Origin: Himantopus leucocephalus
Lineage: Eukaryota > Chordata > Aves > Charadriiformes > Recurvirostridae
DNA length: 64,000 bases
Direction of reading: 5' to 3'
Assembly: GCA_003993805.1 (NCBI GenBank)
Contig: RSEF01000004.1
Coordinates: 74,861,051 to 74,925,050 of the forward strand
Part shown: positions 1 to 14,237 of the stretch, in pieces
Layout of the letters: every line of letters starts with the position of its first letter
Numbering within the stretch: the stretch's first letter is position 1
The notes under the pieces: generated by a model
The model's database searches: none
What the model was told of the DNA's origin: nothing
The model's input: only the letters and a program-made list of their open reading frames with translations
Position numbers and translations under genes: made by a program

Positions 1-1616
1 TTTTTTTTTTTTTTTTAGGAAAAAACCAACAAGTATCTTATTTAAAAAGTTATACTGGAAAGTGCAATTTGAAAAATGTGCAAGACCTCTGCATTTTTAT
101 GCTGGCATTAACACAATCTGCTCATTCTTATTTGAAATCAGAAGTAACTAATATTGCCCGTTTGGGAGAAAGAGAAAAACAAAAAAGCCTCCTCACACAA
201 ACCTCTTCACAGTGTGATTTGCAGGCTTGTGTTTAGTAAAGGAAAGGCTCTGAGTTTTCCTTAACAACTGGATTTTTCTATTTATTGAAGCTACTTGCAG
301 TTGGAGCATACGCAGCAACGAGTAGCCGATATTTCGCGCGAGGTGTCTTGACTTAGATCTTCATCCAGTATAAAGCCTAGGCTCTTTTTTAACGCTCTTT
401 ATTTTGTTCTTTGAAGTATATGTTGTAGTGACTGAGAATGTATGCTGCTGTCGGCGAGAGCAGGCGGGCTCTGGCCGAGAGGATGTGCAGCGTTACTTAC
501 CCATCGCTCCATCATGTTCTGTGAGAAATTTCCGAGGTACTAGGGGTGGTAGTGATACTGGAATTAGTGAAACAGGGCTAGCCTCCCTCCCGGCCTCCCT
601 TCCACGCTTAATTCCCCTTCTCCGCAACTGGAGTTGTACATGCACATCAGGGGTGGGAGCGATTAGACCCGATGATTTTAAGACATAGAGCTTGTAAATA
701 TCTTTTAATATACATTTTTAAAGTCATTTTATGTTGCAAATTTACATGGTATGTGGTTTGCCACAAAACAAAAACCTTTTATTGCGATGTTATAAAAAAG
801 TTTGTTTTATTAAGAAGTAAATATATTATTGCAGTGTTTTGTGGCCTGTTTAAAGGCTTTTATTTAGTAGTGCAGTGAATGTAAAATATAGTAAAACGGT
901 GTAGAAATATCTTGCCCATTGTATGAAGTGCATCAGTCCTGCAAAACACAGCTCCGGTGATGCGAGGTGCGAAGCAGGGAATGAGTAAACAATGTTCCTT
1001 TACTTTTTGTGGAATAAGTACCAACCAAAGGGGGTTCGTATCGAGTATATTTTGACAACTGAACCACTTCCAGACCACGTCCAGCTCAGCTAAGTGACCT
1101 TTCAATACACCTTTTTTTTTCCTTGCCTCAAAACTGAGCGGTTGTTTTTTAGGTGCTCTTGCTCAGCCAAGCTGAGCTCTCCTTAACCCCGTCGACCCCT
1201 TCGCAAAAGCACTGTGAGGAGGTTAACCATTAGGTCGGACTCTGCCCCTCCTCGCCCCTTCCCAGGAGACGTTTATTGTCTGTTCTTGCGCTTCTGGAAG
1301 CGTCCCCAGACCTTAGCCCCCCAGCCAGCCCGCCGGCTAAGCCCTTGCACGGCTCTACCCTAAACGCGGCCGTGGGTCCATGGGCTCTGCACAAACACCC
1401 CTGGGGTTGGGAAAAGGCAGTCTAGTGGTTTGGGTCTCCAACCCCACACCACGGCCGACCCACAGAGGAGGGATGAAGGGTGATGGTTCCCTTCCCACTC
1501 ATCCTCTCCCTGCCAGCAGGACGAGGGTCCTGCCACTCACAGAGGGGGCAGGGAGAGAAAGGAGCCAACAAGGGCAAATCCCGAGGAGCCCCAGGCCACC
1601 GGTGGGTGCTGCCTGC

Positions 1617-1706
1617 GCTGGGGCAGGAGCGGGCAGGAGCAGGCAGGACCTGGGGACGCAGGCAGGACGCAGGGACGCAGGCAGGACACGGGGACGCAGG
1701 CAGCCA
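1617..1706. repeat. GC-rich minisatellite, about 16-bp unit
   Basis: Imperfect tandem copies of a unit close to GGGACGCAGGCAGGAC run through this stretch, preceded by shorter GGGCAGGAGC units. The copies differ by a few bases. It lies inside the presumed 3' UTR. Confidence 0.75.
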
Positions 1707-1992
1707 GGTCATGCTGAGCCTCCCACCCGTGCCTGTCTTTTACACTTGCTTCTAAACCATTTCATGTACACTACTACTGAGGTAAGTCTGATAACTTGAA
1801 ATGTGAACATCTTTAGGTTAAGAACAAACTATTCAAAGAAAAAAAATATTAAAAAAAACAAACTAGTGTGCCTTATTCTCAAAAGAGCTGATATTTTAGG
1901 TGTTTTATTGTATCTCTGTTCTCTGTACTGTCAGAAGCCGCTGAGTTTATTTAGTTCTTGCTCCATTTACGGTACATTTCTAGGATGTAGTG

Positions 1993-1998
1993 AATAAA
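1993..1998 (+). terminator. polyadenylation signal AATAAA
   Basis: A canonical AATAAA hexamer at the right edge of the presumed RBM47 3' UTR. It is the best + strand 3'-end signal in the first 2 kb. Confidence 0.45.
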
Positions 1999-4900
1999 GC
2001 ATTCTTTAAAAATGGAGACTGTTACTTCATTGCAACATCCCACTGCCAAGTTTAGCCACTCTGCCAAAGCTGTGCTCCCCTCCTTGCTGGGGTGAGGGTG
2101 TTGGGGGCAGGAGGGGAGCGGGATGCTGCAGCCGGCATCCCCACAGGCTCCTGCGGGGAGGGGAGATGCACTGTCCCACTGGCTCCCCTGTCCCAGCAGG
2201 GGACCAATGACCTTCCCAGCAGGCTTACTAGGCTTCTCCCCGTTCTTCCAACAGCCTCTGAACAGCCTAAATCTCTTTTCACATCCACTTTAGAGTCAAT
2301 GCCTGGATGTGGATGGAGCTGAAGCTGGCATCCCCCCGTGCTTTCCATCCACCCAGCACACAAAACCCCTGTAGATCTGTTGCACCACGTCACTGCAGGG
2401 CAGCAGCTCTGTGGACCAGCACATCGTTTTCGTCTTGGCATGCTCCACCCTTTAAATGAACAGAACGCTAAGCTGCACCTCTTGGCAGTATTTGCAGTCC
2501 TCCAGAATCCCTGGCTGTTTCCTTGGTGTAAGAACACCCAGAGAAAATTTGCTGCAAATACCAGGTCTGGGGAGAAGAGCAGTGTGAGGGAGCAGAGGGA
2601 AACTGAGGCAGAGCAGAGAGATGGGAGAGGTGTTGGCCACCAAGGCAGGGACTAGCGCTAGTGAATAATCTGAAAGAGAAGGAGACCAGAATAAATATTG
2701 TATGAGATTCTATGGCCCTCATAAGAAAGCAAAAGTGTCTGCAACTTCCTACCTCTAGCATCACTTCCCATAATGCAATTAGGACACAGCACTTTATGCC
2801 AACATGCCTTGGGTTTCCTGAAGGACGTTAATCATGACAGGTTTCCCTAGTCTTTTTTTGTGCAAGGAAATGGAAAGAAAATACATTTTTTAATTTTTTT
2901 TGTAGGATTTGGGGGTGGGGATAGAGTCACCTTATTTTGCCTCTTTTCCGTGTATAAACATTGCAGGTTTGGTTTAGGAGTCTGTGTGTCCCAGAAATCA
3001 TTTCCACTACCAGGTCAATCTATCTTGCTCAGGGAATGGGTAATCAACATGGTGCTAAAAACTGCTTTCAAGGAAATACAGCCACATTAGGACTTCACCT
3101 GTCAGACAAATCATCAAGTCACACCAGAAGACTAAATCTTCCTGGCAATTTGTTGCTGACCTTTCCACTCACTAGAGGACCACCTATGTTCACTTGGATG
3201 AGAAATAAACCATCAGCAAAGCATGGCCCTTTTCAGGTGTTCAGATGTGAGGCATGTCCTTCACAAAAAGCAACATTTTCCAAGTGAGGTGAAGAACTGT
3301 GCCACACTGAAACGTGTTTCTTGCTCTTTCCTCTTTCCCTTTATCCAAACTACCCAAGATTAAAAATAATCTACACAGCTTTCTCTAAACAGACACTTTA
3401 CAAGAGAATTTTTTTATTTTCCTAGACTGCTGGTTTCGGACTTCAGTTTTGTAAGATCTTAATTAATGATTAACCTGTTGTAAGGTTGAAATATGCAAGT
3501 CATTCTCAGGATATTAACATAAACAGTGCCAGAGAAATGCAATTGTGCTTTCAAGATGACCTTGCTGCCTTGGGAATGTCAGGAGCTCTGCTGAGGCCTT
3601 GGGCACTGTGACAACCCAACACACTGCCAAGTCGATCCCATTCCCTTTCCAAACATCTTTCTTGATGATCTTGAAGAGTAGACCCGTGCTTCCCTGGCTT
3701 GTATCGACCTAAATCGCTAAAAAACAGCTTTGACTTTCTTCAGGAAACACCAGCCATTAACACAACTGTGATACAGCCACTATATAAACAGATTAACAAG
3801 AAATTCAAGTGGATTAACACCACTCTGATATTGCAACATCTCATTTACATAAACACTAGGGCTCAAAGTATATACAAAATGCATTTTTGATACATCTGAA
3901 AAGGTATATGCAGTACACCATCTCCTTCTCTGTGGCTGGTGTTACACCCCTAACGTCTCTGGTCCAGCTGGGTCCTGAGCATCTACTGACCTCTCTGCTC
4001 CCTGTATGCGTATCAGCCACAAAACTGGCCCATCTTGCTGACCTGTAAAATAAATAAAACCCAGACCTACCTCGTAACAAGAGAAACTACCTCTGCTGTG
4101 CATCTAAAAGCCAGCAAAGTCAGGTTTTATGCTCCAGTGTGTCAATTAAATGCTGAATCACACTTGACTGAGTTTCAGGGCCAAGTCCTGCCTGGCAACA
4201 TAATGGTCAGAGGAGTGTTGCAGGGAGAAGCTGCAAGTTTGGGAATAAAAAAAAAAAAAGGCAGTTTTGTGGCACCAAGTCATTCCCTCCTGGCACAAAG
4301 GCAGGCTGTGCCATGCAATTGTGGTCATTCAAGATGCCAAAGAGCAAAGAGACTATGGAAATTTTTAGAAATGTGGTACTGTAGAAATACTTCCATGTGA
4401 AATATTTCCTGTCAAGCTGATGAATTAGATCAGATTTTTTTTTCTCCAGAAGACCAGGACTGGAGTTCACTGGGTTCCTAATCAAGGAAGACAGAAGCTC
4501 TGCCTCGCAGTCCTCGCTCAGGCAAAACTGCAGATACTGCATACGGGAGATGAGCAGTCAAAAACTAAGTCTTCACAAGAAAACTTTATGGGGAAAAATG
4601 CTCAGATGTGCTCACGTTTGTCCCACATGCACCAAACGGCCATGTCTTCCCAATATGGTGGCAGATGCCTCCATCTAAATAGGCTGTGCTGGTTGATGCT
4701 CTGCCCCACAGTGGGCCCTGGGGCTTTGTCTGCATCCTCCCAGGGCTCCCCACAGCCACCATTCCCCAGGGCATTTGGAGAAGCAAGATCATGAACTTGG
4801 GCTGTGGGTTTGTGCCCACCCTGACTGTTCCTGCACTTCTGCATGCAGCTTGTTTGTAGGGTGGGTGCCACGCTGAAGGAAGCTGTGTCACTTTTCATGG

Positions 4901-7900
4901 TCTGGTTGCCCACAGTTCTAGTTTTTCTTTGAAGCAAGATAGGATTTTGTTCATTTTTTTTAACCTCTTTCCAAACACACACATGTAATTTTTGCCAGCC
5001 AGGCTGCACTTTGAACCTGTCCTTGCACGTTTTTGCAATGTCACTGAAGTTCAGCGTTAGCTTGCCCGCTGCCTGCAATCCACACGCTGGTGGGAAGCGG
5101 GAAGCCACAGGTAAGCCAGAAGATCTTCCTGAAGCATGAAAAAAAACCCCTGCAAACAGCCTACACAAGCCACAGGAGTGACCTCAAGCTAACCAGCAGA
5201 GAGAGATATGCATTTAAATCAGTCAGAGGCAAAACAGCCTATATTTAAAGCAGTTCCTTTGTTCCAAAGCTTTGAAGCAATAACAACAATGAGCGATGTT
5301 CACTCTTGTAACAAATCTGTAGGGTATGGACCTCGGTGTCTTGCAGTCACTCAACAGGGCATGCAATGACAAGGGATTACTTATTAAACTTGTTATGCAT
5401 GCACTGATTGTACACAAGGCATCCTTAGTTTCTGTAGTCTTTGGCTTTTCGGCTGCAGTCCCTCACAGGAGAGCTATCTGGCCACGTGGATAAGCTAAGG
5501 ATTCCCTCAAGGCTTGGCTTCCCTCCAGGCAGACAGATAGATCCCTTGGCTCACCAGCTTTTGTGCAGGATGCAGAGGGACACAGTCCTCGTCAGCAGCT
5601 GCAATGCTGGCATCCAAGCAGTGCCGTGAAGGCACTTGTCATCCTGCAGTCCTCCAAGCAGCAGTGTTGCGGCTGCCAAGAGCTTGGCAGAGCACTCAGA
5701 AGGGCTCTGCTAGACAAAATGTTGGGGACTACCAGCACCTCTTCAATGATCACGTCATCAGGGACATATCCAAGCAAGACAACACCCAATAGCCCGGCCC
5801 TTTAGCATCATGTAAGCAGTCTAGGCTTCCCCTCCACTAACCCTCCACTACCACCACCTGGATAGTTTCTACCACACAAAGCACTGCAGTAAACTCTTCC
5901 CAAAGAAAGACCATCCACCTCTGCACCCACACAATGGAGTGCTGCAGCACGCCTCACGCTCCACACCACCTCCTGCGGTGTCCTAGCAATGCTGTTGGCT
6001 ATTCCCTGACCCCACAGTGCTGCAGCAGGCCCTGGAGCACACCCAAAGGCTCTCATGTTGTAGATGAGCCCTAAGAACCAGAGGGTGAAGTACATCAGAC
6101 TTGGCATACACATCAAAAATGAAAGATGAAGAAGAGCATTATGTCTGACTCGGACTTGCAGCTTGAGTCATGGGGTGTTTGATGATGTACCGGTGGAGAC
6201 GTACCTGGAGAAGGCACTGCAGACATCATCCAGACAGACTGGGAAACTGTGATGATGGGGTGGCATCCTGAGGCCCTGGTCTGTGGGAAAGCTGGTCAGA
6301 GAGGACGGGTGTCAGCCTTTGGCAGGGTAGAAATTGTTTTGTGCCCTTAATTTGGACACACATCTCTCCCCGCTGGAGTTCCCTCCATGGAGGTGTGCAG
6401 AGCAGGTCTTCCCCACTGATGCAACCCACCATGTTCAGGGTTTTTACCCATTAGTGGCTTGCAAACTGAGGACATTGGCCGGGTACATTAGGCAACACCC
6501 ACAAAAGGCAGAAAAAATACCTATATCTGTCTTGTCTGCTTTTCTCTTTTGCGGACCCAGAAGGGCAGTGACACGAGTGCGTTGACTACACACCCTTCTC
6601 TCCTCCTAACATGCCCGAAGGGAGATGCATGGAGAGGCTGGTCTTGCTTCTGCTGACAGATACTGCATTCACCTTCAAGCCAGCCCCCCCAGAGTACCCA
6701 CAGGAAAAGAGTGGGCTGGAAATGGAAACAGCCAGAACTGATCCCCCAGCCCTGTGCCTGCTCTCACACAGCTGGTGAAGACAGTAAGCAGAGCTGACCT
6801 GGCTGAGACCTCCCACTCCATCCCAGTTGGGACTTTTTTCTCAGGGTCCTGCAAAAAGAGAAAACTCTGTCAGTCTGTTTGAGTCCGACTGCTTATTTCT
6901 CTTTTGCCAGAGAATATACTGAATACGACATAGAGCAAAGAAAATCTCATTTTCTCCAAGAGATGGGAATAGTCAAATATACATATGCAAAGTGACTGAA
7001 AATCAAATTATGGTTTTGTATTTAATATTGGAGTACGAGGGATGCTTTTTAAACAGCTCTAATGCTGAGCAGTCCTGTACCAGCAAGGTGACCACTATCA
7101 TCAACTCCAGTAAGATTATAGACATCAGTATGGTAGGCATCAAAGGTGTAATATTAAGTGCATCTAAGCTTAGGAAAGAGACTCCTGCTTCCCCATAGGC
7201 ACTACTGGAAGCTCATTCCGGACCTGTCACTTGCTTTCCCTAAGACCAGACAGCATCCACACTCTGCCTGACAAAGATGTTGCCAACTGCACTTTAAATA
7301 AAGTAGTTACACTCTAATTAGCAATGTGTTTTTCCCATGGTTTCACTCTTTTCTCACACAAAGCAGAAGAGGATTGCAGCAGAGCACAGACCTCAGGCTG
7401 CGTCCCACAATAGGGTTGAGATTCACCCACCAATAAGTGCTTCAGCTGAAGCTTTAGCAGGAACAAAGACTTCATCTGAGCAAGGTGGCAGCTTGTCGTC
7501 AGCATTCACAAGCACTGCCACCGCCCAGAAGCAGTGGACGAGGACTTGCCAGCTGCCAGGGCTGGCTCCAGCCAGAGCTCCAAAGCAGTGAAAGCCCAGG
7601 AGCTGCTTCGAGCACAATCGACACGAGCCTGCTGCTCATGGAAAAATAAATCATGGAAATCTGCTGTAAGTGGCAGTTGGGAAAAAAAGTCAAGTCCTGT
7701 TCAGCACTGTGCTGCCTCAGAATCCCAAACTCCTTTACACCCACCACCCCTTACTCAGGAACGAAATTCCCAAACACCAATCCAACCTGCCAACCTCCTC
7801 ACCATCCCCGGCAGGCGGGTTTTCGCCAGGTTCAGCCACGTCTCCTTTGCCTGAGCCCCCAGCCCGGCTCCAGGGGGTGCGCAGGTACCTCAAAACCTCA

Positions 7901-8357
7901 GGCAACTGCCTTGCTGCTTGCACAAGAGGCTACGTGCTGCACAAGGGTGTCCTTCTGAGCTCACCTAGCATTTCTTAATTTCACCGGGGTGACTGAGACC
8001 CGGACCCTGTCCCTGCAGCATGCATGGGGTTTTGAGACATTCTCTGATTGTTTTAAGTTACTTTGTTCCACATTTTGGCTTTCGTACCAGTTCTTCTCAG
8101 GCTGCTCCTTTTGGGGTTGGGATTAGGACAGCACTGAGGTCTTAAAGGATTAGATTTAAGAATAATAAATGCTGCTTTAAATTTATTTTTTAAAAAAAAT
8201 CCACTCCCTGAGAAAGCAAACTTCCTTGTCTTTCTGTGGCGTCTTTGTGAGCGATAGGAGGGGAGGGAGAATACGGAAATGTACAGCACTTGGCACTGGG
8301 TACACCTCAAACTAGTTTTTCAACATTTTACAACCAGCTCTGGCCATGTGACCTACG

Positions 8358-8379
8358 NTTTTTTTTTTTTTTTTTTTTT
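8358..8379. other. single N followed by a 21-base T run
   Basis: An N at 8358 is followed by 21 T. This is probably a contig join or an unresolved homopolymer, not biology. Confidence 0.6.
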
Positions 8380-11300
8380 ACCACAAGGAAGTGAATTTTA
8401 TGTGGTTGTGACCATTAAATTACAGTAAATGATTTGCCCACGAGAGAAAAAAAAAACAAAACCCAGAGTGGTTTAAGATAGGGAAGGCTGGGACAGGGCA
8501 GCTGTTGGTGACCAAATACCCTTCCCTAGCTTGAAAACTCTCAGCGAGCATCACTGTTTCTTCCTGGCTGTGGCATTTAGGGACATGTCAATGCACTGCA
8601 GGTGAGGATTGCCCACCACTTGCTTTGCAACCAGAGTATGAACAACTTTTTTCCAAAAGCCAACTGCTTTTTTGAGCTAAAGCAGCAGCAATTACCCACA
8701 TGTAAGTCGTTAGGAAGTTATTTAACAACATATCACTCTGGAAAGCAGCAAGCCCTACAACTTTTGCTTCACTTTCAGAACACCATCAACTTTTGAAATG
8801 AAAGCTGGGTGCCTGGTGAGTTGGACAAGCCGGTGTACTGGGATAGGGAAAGCCGATTCAGTCCAACAGCCAGGGCTGCTGCCACCCTGCACCGGGAACA
8901 TGCTCCCACCATTTTACTGACAGCATGAATCACGTCGCTCGTGTGGAGAGGCTGGGGTGAACTCAGTGCCTCCCTCCTGCCGGAGCATCCCTAGGGACCA
9001 GCACACAGCCCCCACAGTGACAAGGCCAGTCCATGCCTTGTCCATTCCAGATGCTTTAGGTTAAGTTATGAGTGGGGGAGCACCCTCAGTGAGGCAACGG
9101 TTAGTCAGCGTTGTCAGCTGAGGACACACGCTGGAAAAATGTTAATGGGAACAGAAGATGTGCAAGAAATTCTGCAGATGGTGCCCATGAGTCGCCCCTG
9201 GCATGGTCCATCCTGCCCATGAGGGTACACACCGCCATTTTCCTGTGAGCACAGAGAACCGCCCCACAAATGACTGACGGGTGCGATAGCCATTGTCAGA
9301 GTGCCAGTCACTGAAGGATGTCTTCTCCAGCACTGAAGGTGGCGTGCCCGCTGATTTCTGAGAACTGTGGCTTTTTTCTGCTTGGCTGCACTCCCACATG
9401 CTAACACATACCAATATTTTCTTTAGGGCAACGTTAGTCTGACTACTTAAACTACTTTTTGCTACAGTCTGCTCAACCCGTGGAAACGTTGGCCTAAGCA
9501 AGATAACAGCTAAACCTGAAAAGTACCTTTGTAAAGGTGCTGCTGCTGCTACCCCCTGGGAAACGCTACCTGTGCATCTGCACAAGCTAAGCAGGGTTTT
9601 TCATCTCAGATGCCATGAGAGCATGACGTCCACCTTTCCAGACCAGAGCTGGCTCAGCTTTACCAGCCCAGAGCAAGAGCAGGCGAGCCACTCACCTCAA
9701 GCACCCACCATCATCCTTGGAGAACTGCTGCTGCCAGCCCCGGTGCTGGGTCCACCAGCCACCACAGGGCTGAAATGGAGGAGAGACGGCTGTGTTTAAC
9801 CAGGCTCAGGTTCCTGGTGTGGTCTGCCACGTCCCCACATGAACCAGTGCACTGGCAGAGGCGGGAGGCAGAGGGGAGAGCCTGTGCAGCCCAAGGGAGT
9901 TCCCCAGGAGCAGCCCGGCATCTGCTCCCGTCTCAGCTTGCCTCCATCCACAGGGGCGACGGCGAGGGCACATGAAAAAACACACAACTAGCGATGCCCT
10001 GGGCAGGTGAGCACAGCTGAGCAATGCGGAAGCCCCACCTGCGGCGCAGAAAACATCTTGCAGGTGAAATTGGGCAATGCCACTTCTTACAACTGCAATG
10101 TGACTCTTCCCATGAGGCTGCTGACGCTCAGCCCCAGTATTTCCTGCTACGAGCCATTTTTATTCACCAGCAGCTCTCCTGCTCACATTTATTCTTGTCA
10201 GTAGGTTTTTCCCAAAGATAATTCCTGGGCTTAGTGCAGCCCCGCACTCCCTGCCACCAGCCCAGCTGTGTTTCCCCGGGGCCTGCTCCACCAGCACTCC
10301 ACTCATCTGCTCTCCTGCTGCTTGCGCAATGGCACATCTCCTCAAGGCTTAGGAAGGGCCACGGGGCTGGCAGCAAGCACTATCCGTGAGAGGAGGATCA
10401 AGCACCGATAGCTCTTTCTTACGTCAGGGCAGCAAATAAAATTGTTCTGCCCCTTTCCCTTCCTGGGAAAGCTCCAGCGCTGCCCCCACCGGCTTTCTGC
10501 TGCCGTCACCTCGGGCTCCTGCCCATGGCAGCACTCCCACAGACACCACAATCACCCCCTCAGCCTTCAAGAGGTTTGATCCCAGTTAACTCCAGAAATG
10601 GGTTTTCAGGTTTGCAAACGGGGAAAGCTGCGGGGAGAGCTGACCTGGCCATTGTGAGTCGCAGAGGTTACATCGCCTTTGAATAAGGAACAGACAAAAA
10701 AAATTAATGAAACCCAAAAGGTGAACAAGTTTCCTGTGGCAGCCCTCCTCTGCGTGTCTGATTTGACTGGTGTAGCTCAGACTGCACCTGAGCAGAGGTG
10801 TTTTCTTCTCATTTTACCATGACCACAGAAAATTCCTACCAAGAAGCATTTTAAAATTTGACTTTGACAAAACTTAGGAACACTCTGAAACGGCCTGTAT
10901 AGTTTGAGCCATCACATATAATAATCTTAAATACTCATAACTCAATGAAATTGGACTTTTCAAGACAAGTGTTTAAGAAGAGGCTACTAAAACATCCTGG
11001 CACCACACATTATGCTGGGGAAAAAAGAGAACATGCCTGCAAGAAAGATATTTCAGAATAGCCTTCTGATAGTTCATTACAAACTTAAAAGCTTTATTAT
11101 AAATTATGCTTGGCAAGCTTTCCTAGACCCCCTTCGTACTTTCCTATTGTTGATTCCAGTCTTACCAGAACAGTCTTCTTTCTTTTTCTTTAAAAATAAT
11201 TTTTACCTGTCTGTTTATTATTTGGGTCAATCCATAAGCCCCAAAAGGTTTAAATCCCATAGTGAGTAGAAGGAGTGGGAGTATACTCATTATCTGACAA

Positions 11301-14197
11301 AGTTGTATCTACGTGCACTTCCAGAATGTTTTTCCCTGGATTCTGACATTGCAGCCCTGGTGTGATGGGCAGGACAATGTCACGGGGTCAGACAGAGCTT
11401 AGAGGTCTTCAGTCTTGTTCCCTGCAAGTTTTCCACTTGCGTAGAGTTTGATGTGAAAGCAGTGTAAAAGGGCCAAGACATGAGTGCGCATGGGAACACA
11501 CACCTTCCAAAAAAAAAGATGAAAGCTACTCTTTCAATGAAACCAAAAGGGGAAAGAAAAAAAGTGAAGGTAGAGTGGAAAACCCTGCAAGAGGTCAACA
11601 AGGGAAACAAAGGGCAGCTTTATGCAAGCAGTTATTTCACTCCAGAAAGAGCAGGGTTGGTTAAGGCGCTGCCGCCCGGTGTTTTTAATTCAGAAACTCA
11701 GTGTAATTAGGGCTTTGCTTGTATAATGGAAACCGAAAAGGTAAGATTTAATAGTAGATGAGGCTTGGGAGGATGGAGAAGAGAGAACAGACAATGAACA
11801 GGGCTCCTCTTCTCAAAAAGCAAAGGATTGTTAAAGAAAATGGAAGTGATTCTCTACACTTTACTTTTCCTCTTTGATCAGATGGAACAAAAGCTTTTGA
11901 TGACTGTTATAGGTTCTATTGATCCAAAATGAGAGCCAGGTCCAAATAAGCTAATATTTCTAATTGAATAATAAATAAAGTGGATTACAGTTTTCTAGTG
12001 AGAAAGCAACTTCTGGACAACTAGTTACTGGCATAAGAAAACACACTTTTTTCAGAAACATGAGGCTCAAACTCATGAAAGCTAGAAATAGATATGTTTA
12101 AATAGACATAAAAGGATCAGTGTCAAGGATGAACTGATACAGGAACTAGCAAATGATAAAGCTGGGCAAACCATGATGAGAATTCTGCCAAAAAGCTGTT
12201 CAGAGGCATCCACTTGAGCTGCATCCCAAGCAGGACAAACGCTCACGCGCTGAGCGAGCAGCGCGGCATTGGGCAGCTGTAGCGTCAGCCCCCGTGCTGC
12301 AGCCCCGGCCCCTCACTTCTGCTCCTGCAGAATGGGTCTTGCCAGTTCGAGCTGCCAACACCTCCCTGCTTGGTAGGAAGACTTACCCTGGCAGCTTGCT
12401 GGATGACAGCTTGCTAGAGGTCTGTTGCCAAAGCGACTGCTCATGTGAAATTCTGATTTTTGGTTGGACACACCCACTATAAGGAACCTCACGTGATGGC
12501 TGTTCTGGTCCAACAGAGTATGCAGGGTTTATTGCTAGAAGAGAGAAAACTCTGCCTCACTTTAAACCCTTTCCTTTCTAGGCTTGCTCAGCCCAAACTG
12601 CAAAGTAGCTTTAATTAACCTAACTTGCTTGCCACTGCAAGGAATGCTGAGAGAAGACGGTGTTTCAAAGTAGCCCGAGATGAATGGTGTAGAAGCTGCA
12701 GAGTGATGGTATCTATTTACTTCCATGCCATTTACAGCCTAACAGAGAATTCATTAATTCCCTAGGAAGATCTTTCCGTCTCTTTAGCAGCTGCACAGTC
12801 AGAACTTATGGGCAGCTGTGCTGAGTCTGATGCAGGATCCATTTAGCCCAAGATTTAGTCTCCAGCAATGGCAGAAGTCAATAGTCAGGAAAGAAAAAGA
12901 ACAGGGCAAGTTTATCTACTGTGCCTCAGCACTCCTCCAGCCTCCAGGCACTTCCAGCTCAGGGGATTTCTGCAGGTGAACATATTTTCTGTTTATTTAG
13001 TAACTGTCAATGGACTCCTCTACCGGGTTCTCTTTCTCTCAAATCAAACTGAAGGCACTTCAGTCAGTCATCCTTCCTCTTTATTTTGCATAGGTACTTT
13101 GTACATTCCCCTGTCACACAGATGCTTCCATTTAAACTACACATGAATTTCCTGGGCCTGAAACATAGGAGGAGAACAATGTCTCATTGTGGGCAAGGTG
13201 GGAAGGAGCATTCACCTTTGGAAAGAGTGTGGTAGACGATCAGTGTTTCACTCTGACGTGCTGACCCACCCATCCAGCAGGGGCTACATTCTGGTGATTG
13301 AGCAAAAACATTTTTTTGAGACACTAAACCCAGTTCAGAGTGATGCGCCCTTGAAAAATCTCATTTTGATCACTTTTGAAAATGTTGTTGCCATTGATTT
13401 TGAGGAAGGAGTTAGGGATGAAGAGCTACTTTCCACAAGGCAATTCAAGATTAGCATATGGAGAAATAGCAGCCATGCTCTGCCCAGAGGAACAATTACA
13501 GCTTACAACATACCCACTCTTGCAGAAAGCGATTTGTATTGGCAGGTAGATGGCAGCTTCAGTGCCAGGGGTTGCCATAGGTGTTCAGGCTATTCAGATC
13601 ATGCCTGAACACTGTGCTGGATAGGAATATAGCCTGACAGCTGCCAGAAATGCAGCAGATGTAATGGACATACTGGGCACAGTACCACTCATGCATCTGG
13701 TATGTCCTGCACAAAAGGTGAAATGAAGGCTGGCTGCAGCGGGAAATCTCATCTATCTGAGATCAAGTACCGAGGACCTGCTGCCAATTATTTTCAAGTT
13801 CGGAACTGATCGAGCAGAGGAGCTGTGAAGCTGGGTTTTAGAGAAATGATGTACAGTGACTGAGTAAAAAAGGAGAAGACACAGGGACTGGATATTCTGG
13901 AAAGGGAAGGTAGGAAAAAGCATATTTTTATTTCTTTTTAAGAATAATTTTGAGTGTTGCCTTTAGATCATGTTTGGAGACATTTTATTTCTAAACCTGC
14001 CCTAGCTTCTACCACACGCTGCCTCAAAAACTGCTTTAAGGTACATCTGATCATTGCATTCACATTCTGTGCTAAAACATAATCCAGCAGAGGGGCTGGA
14101 GACAGCTGAAATCAGCTTTTCCCCAGTACAACATGACACGAATGTTACAGCATTCATTCCTCCTCCATAGGCTCTGCATAACCGCTGCAGGCCTGGA

Positions 14198-14237
14198 CTT
14201 GCAGAGAGGAGAAGAGGAGAGGAGACCTCTCTGCAAG
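14198..14237. repeat. 12-bp perfect inverted repeat, 16-bp loop
   Basis: CTTGCAGAGAGG at 14198-14209 is the exact reverse complement of CCTCTCTGCAAG at 14226-14237. The purine-rich loop has 16 bases. No transposon or RNA gene signature surrounds it. Confidence 0.7.

Larger units (their letters stand above)
1..2015 (+). other. RBM47: probable 3' UTR of RBM47
   Basis: No convincing coding sequence is seen here. The stretch is AT-rich with long T and A runs and ends in a canonical AATAAA at 1993-1998, followed by a short A/T-rich tail, as at a 3' mRNA end on the + strand. In human, RBM47 lies beyond the 3' end of CHRNA9 and is convergent with it. CHRNA9 is on the minus strand at 25-31 kb, so RBM47 should come in from the left on the + strand, as this fits. 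The gene name rests on synteny only, because no RBM47 coding exon is in the window. The UTR could be shorter, and an unrelated transcript cannot be excluded. Confidence 0.4.

Noticed and set aside
4602..5168. 188-codon open frame on the minus strand
   Set aside because: No domain, no splice signals around it, and low-complexity-free but unrecognisable composition. It overlaps frames on the other strand and is most likely chance.
13189..13608. 139-codon + strand frame
   Set aside because: No recognisable family and no gene structure around it.
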